Notes under the pieces: generated by a model
What the model saw: the letters and a program-made list of their open reading frames with translations, nothing else
Databases searched by the model: none
Told to the model about the DNA's origin: nothing
Source of the DNA: Deltaproteobacteria bacterium
GTDB taxonomy: Bacteria > Desulfobacterota > GWC2-55-46
Length of the DNA: 6,073 nucleotides
Reading direction: 5' to 3'
Assembly (NCBI GenBank): GCA_016219075.1
Contig: JACRCJ010000223.1
Location: forward strand, 1 to 6,073
Made by a program: the position numbers and the translations under genes
Part shown: positions 5,405-6,073 of the stretch, in pieces
Position numbering within the stretch: the stretch's first letter is position 1
Layout: each line of letters begins with the position of its first letter

Positions 5405-6073
5405 ATGTCAGAGAACATATACAAGCGCATCCTTCTCAAACTCTCGGGCGAAGCCCTGATGGGAGAGAAGGATTACGGCATAGACACGGCCGTCATCAAC
5501 GCTATCGCCGACGAGATAAAGACCGTATGCTCTCTCGGCGTCGAGGTTGCGGTCGTAATAGGCGGGGGGAACATCTTCAGGGGCGTTTCCGCGAGCGCCA
5601 GGGGGATGGACAGGGCGGCGGCCGACTATGTCGGGATGCTCGCCACGGTGATAAACTCCCTGATACTGCAGGACTCCCTTGAAAAACACAGCGTATACAC
5701 GAGGGTGATGTCGGCCTTCGAGATCCAGGAGCTGGCCGAACCCTACATAAGAAGAAGGGCCGTGAGGCACCTTGAGAAGGGCAGGGTCGTGATATTCGCC
5801 GCCGGCACCGGCAACCCGTACTTCACTACCGACACGGCGGCGTCGCTCCGGGCCATGGAGATACACGCCGATGTGATCCTAAAGGGCACGAAGGTGGACG
5901 GCGTCTACGACAGGGACCCGATGAAGGACAAAGACGCCAAAAGGTACGACAGGCTCAAGTACATAGATGTCCTCAAGGACGGCCTCAAGGTCATGGACAC
6001 GACGGCCATCTCGCTTTGCATGGACAATAACCTCCCCATCATAGTCTTTAACATCAAGCAGTCCGGCAACCTT
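5405..6073 (+). CDS. pyrH: Uridylate kinase (UMP kinase), 3' end beyond the window
   Basis: The hexameric bacterial UMP kinase of the amino-acid-kinase fold phosphorylates UMP to UDP with ATP in pyrimidine synthesis and is usually GTP-activated and UTP-inhibited. All 223 visible codons are open. Family motifs are KRILLKLSGEAL (7-18, phosphate binding), VVIGGGNIFRG (50-60), MDRAAADYVGMLATVIN (68-84), AGTGNPYFTTDTAA (133-146, UMP/ATP site), KGTKVDGVYDRDP (160-172) and KVMDTTAISLCMDNNLPI (195-212). Compared with the 241-residue E. coli enzyme, only about 15-20 residues are missing at the right edge. ATG at 5405 is the only possible start: the frame reaches a stop at 5357-5359 with no other start codon between, and the protein begins with family-like MSENIYKRILLKLSGEA. 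No Shine-Dalgarno is seen in the A-rich 14 bases before it. Gene order rpsB-tsf-pyrH is widely conserved, and frr often follows. Confidence 0.96.
   Translation, partial: MSENIYKRILLKLSGEALMGEKDYGIDTAVINAIADEIKTVCSLGVEVAVVIGGGNIFRGVSASARGMDRAAADYVGMLATVINSLILQDSLEKHSVYTRVMSAFEIQELAEPYIRRRAVRHLEKGRVVIFAAGTGNPYFTTDTAASLRAMEIHADVILKGTKVDGVYDRDPMKDKDAKRYDRLKYIDVLKDGLKVMDTTAISLCMDNNLPIIVFNIKQSGNL

Noticed and set aside
1..6073. Mobile elements, CRISPR repeats, tRNA or rRNA genes, toxin-antitoxin or defence genes
   Set aside because: I looked for terminal inverted repeats, regularly spaced repeats, tRNA-like folds and relevant protein motifs and found none.

Overview
The window looks like ordinary bacterial chromosome with every gene on the + strand. 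From left to right it holds purF (PurF-type amidophosphoribosyltransferase), an exported protein with a formylglycine-generating-enzyme-like (SUMF1) domain, an unidentified small lipoprotein or membrane-anchored protein, rpsB (ribosomal protein S2), tsf (elongation factor Ts) and the first 223 codons of pyrH (UMP kinase), which runs off the right edge. I see no mobile element, CRISPR array, tRNA or rRNA, and no obvious defence or biosynthetic system.

Organism: the genes are GC-rich but strongly prefer AGG for arginine and use ATA often for isoleucine. PurF is the Bacillus-like form, with a propeptide and iron-sulfur cysteines. EF-Ts is the short form. The SUMF1 protein carries the GGC...MGD...HEVC arrangement common in deltaproteobacterial-type proteins. 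Together these suggest a Gram-negative, probably anaerobic lineage near the former Deltaproteobacteria or Nitrospirota. This is inference and the phylum is not certain.

Layout: purF (45-1451) is followed after 57 bases by the SUMF1-like gene, whose GTG start at 1509 is set by a strong Shine-Dalgarno. A 156-base GC-rich spacer with a weak hairpin leads to the lipoprotein gene (2523-3194). Next comes a 439-base gene-free stretch. Its left part is about 79% pyrimidine with far more C than G, which would suit a Rho-dependent terminator. Its right part holds a good promoter candidate with A/T tracts upstream, then a roughly 105-base structured leader for rpsB.

rpsB and tsf form the classic translation operon. 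The 142-base spacer between them holds a UUCG-capped hairpin and a set of competing pairings that can hide the tsf Shine-Dalgarno. A near-perfect intrinsic terminator (5231-5266) closes the operon. pyrH follows after a further 138 bases with no recognisable Shine-Dalgarno, behind a GC-rich long-range stem and a small hairpin. The most interesting unexplained signals are therefore RNA structures around rpsB, tsf and pyrH rather than new proteins. The first 44 bases may hold the end of an upstream gene, but this cannot be decided.
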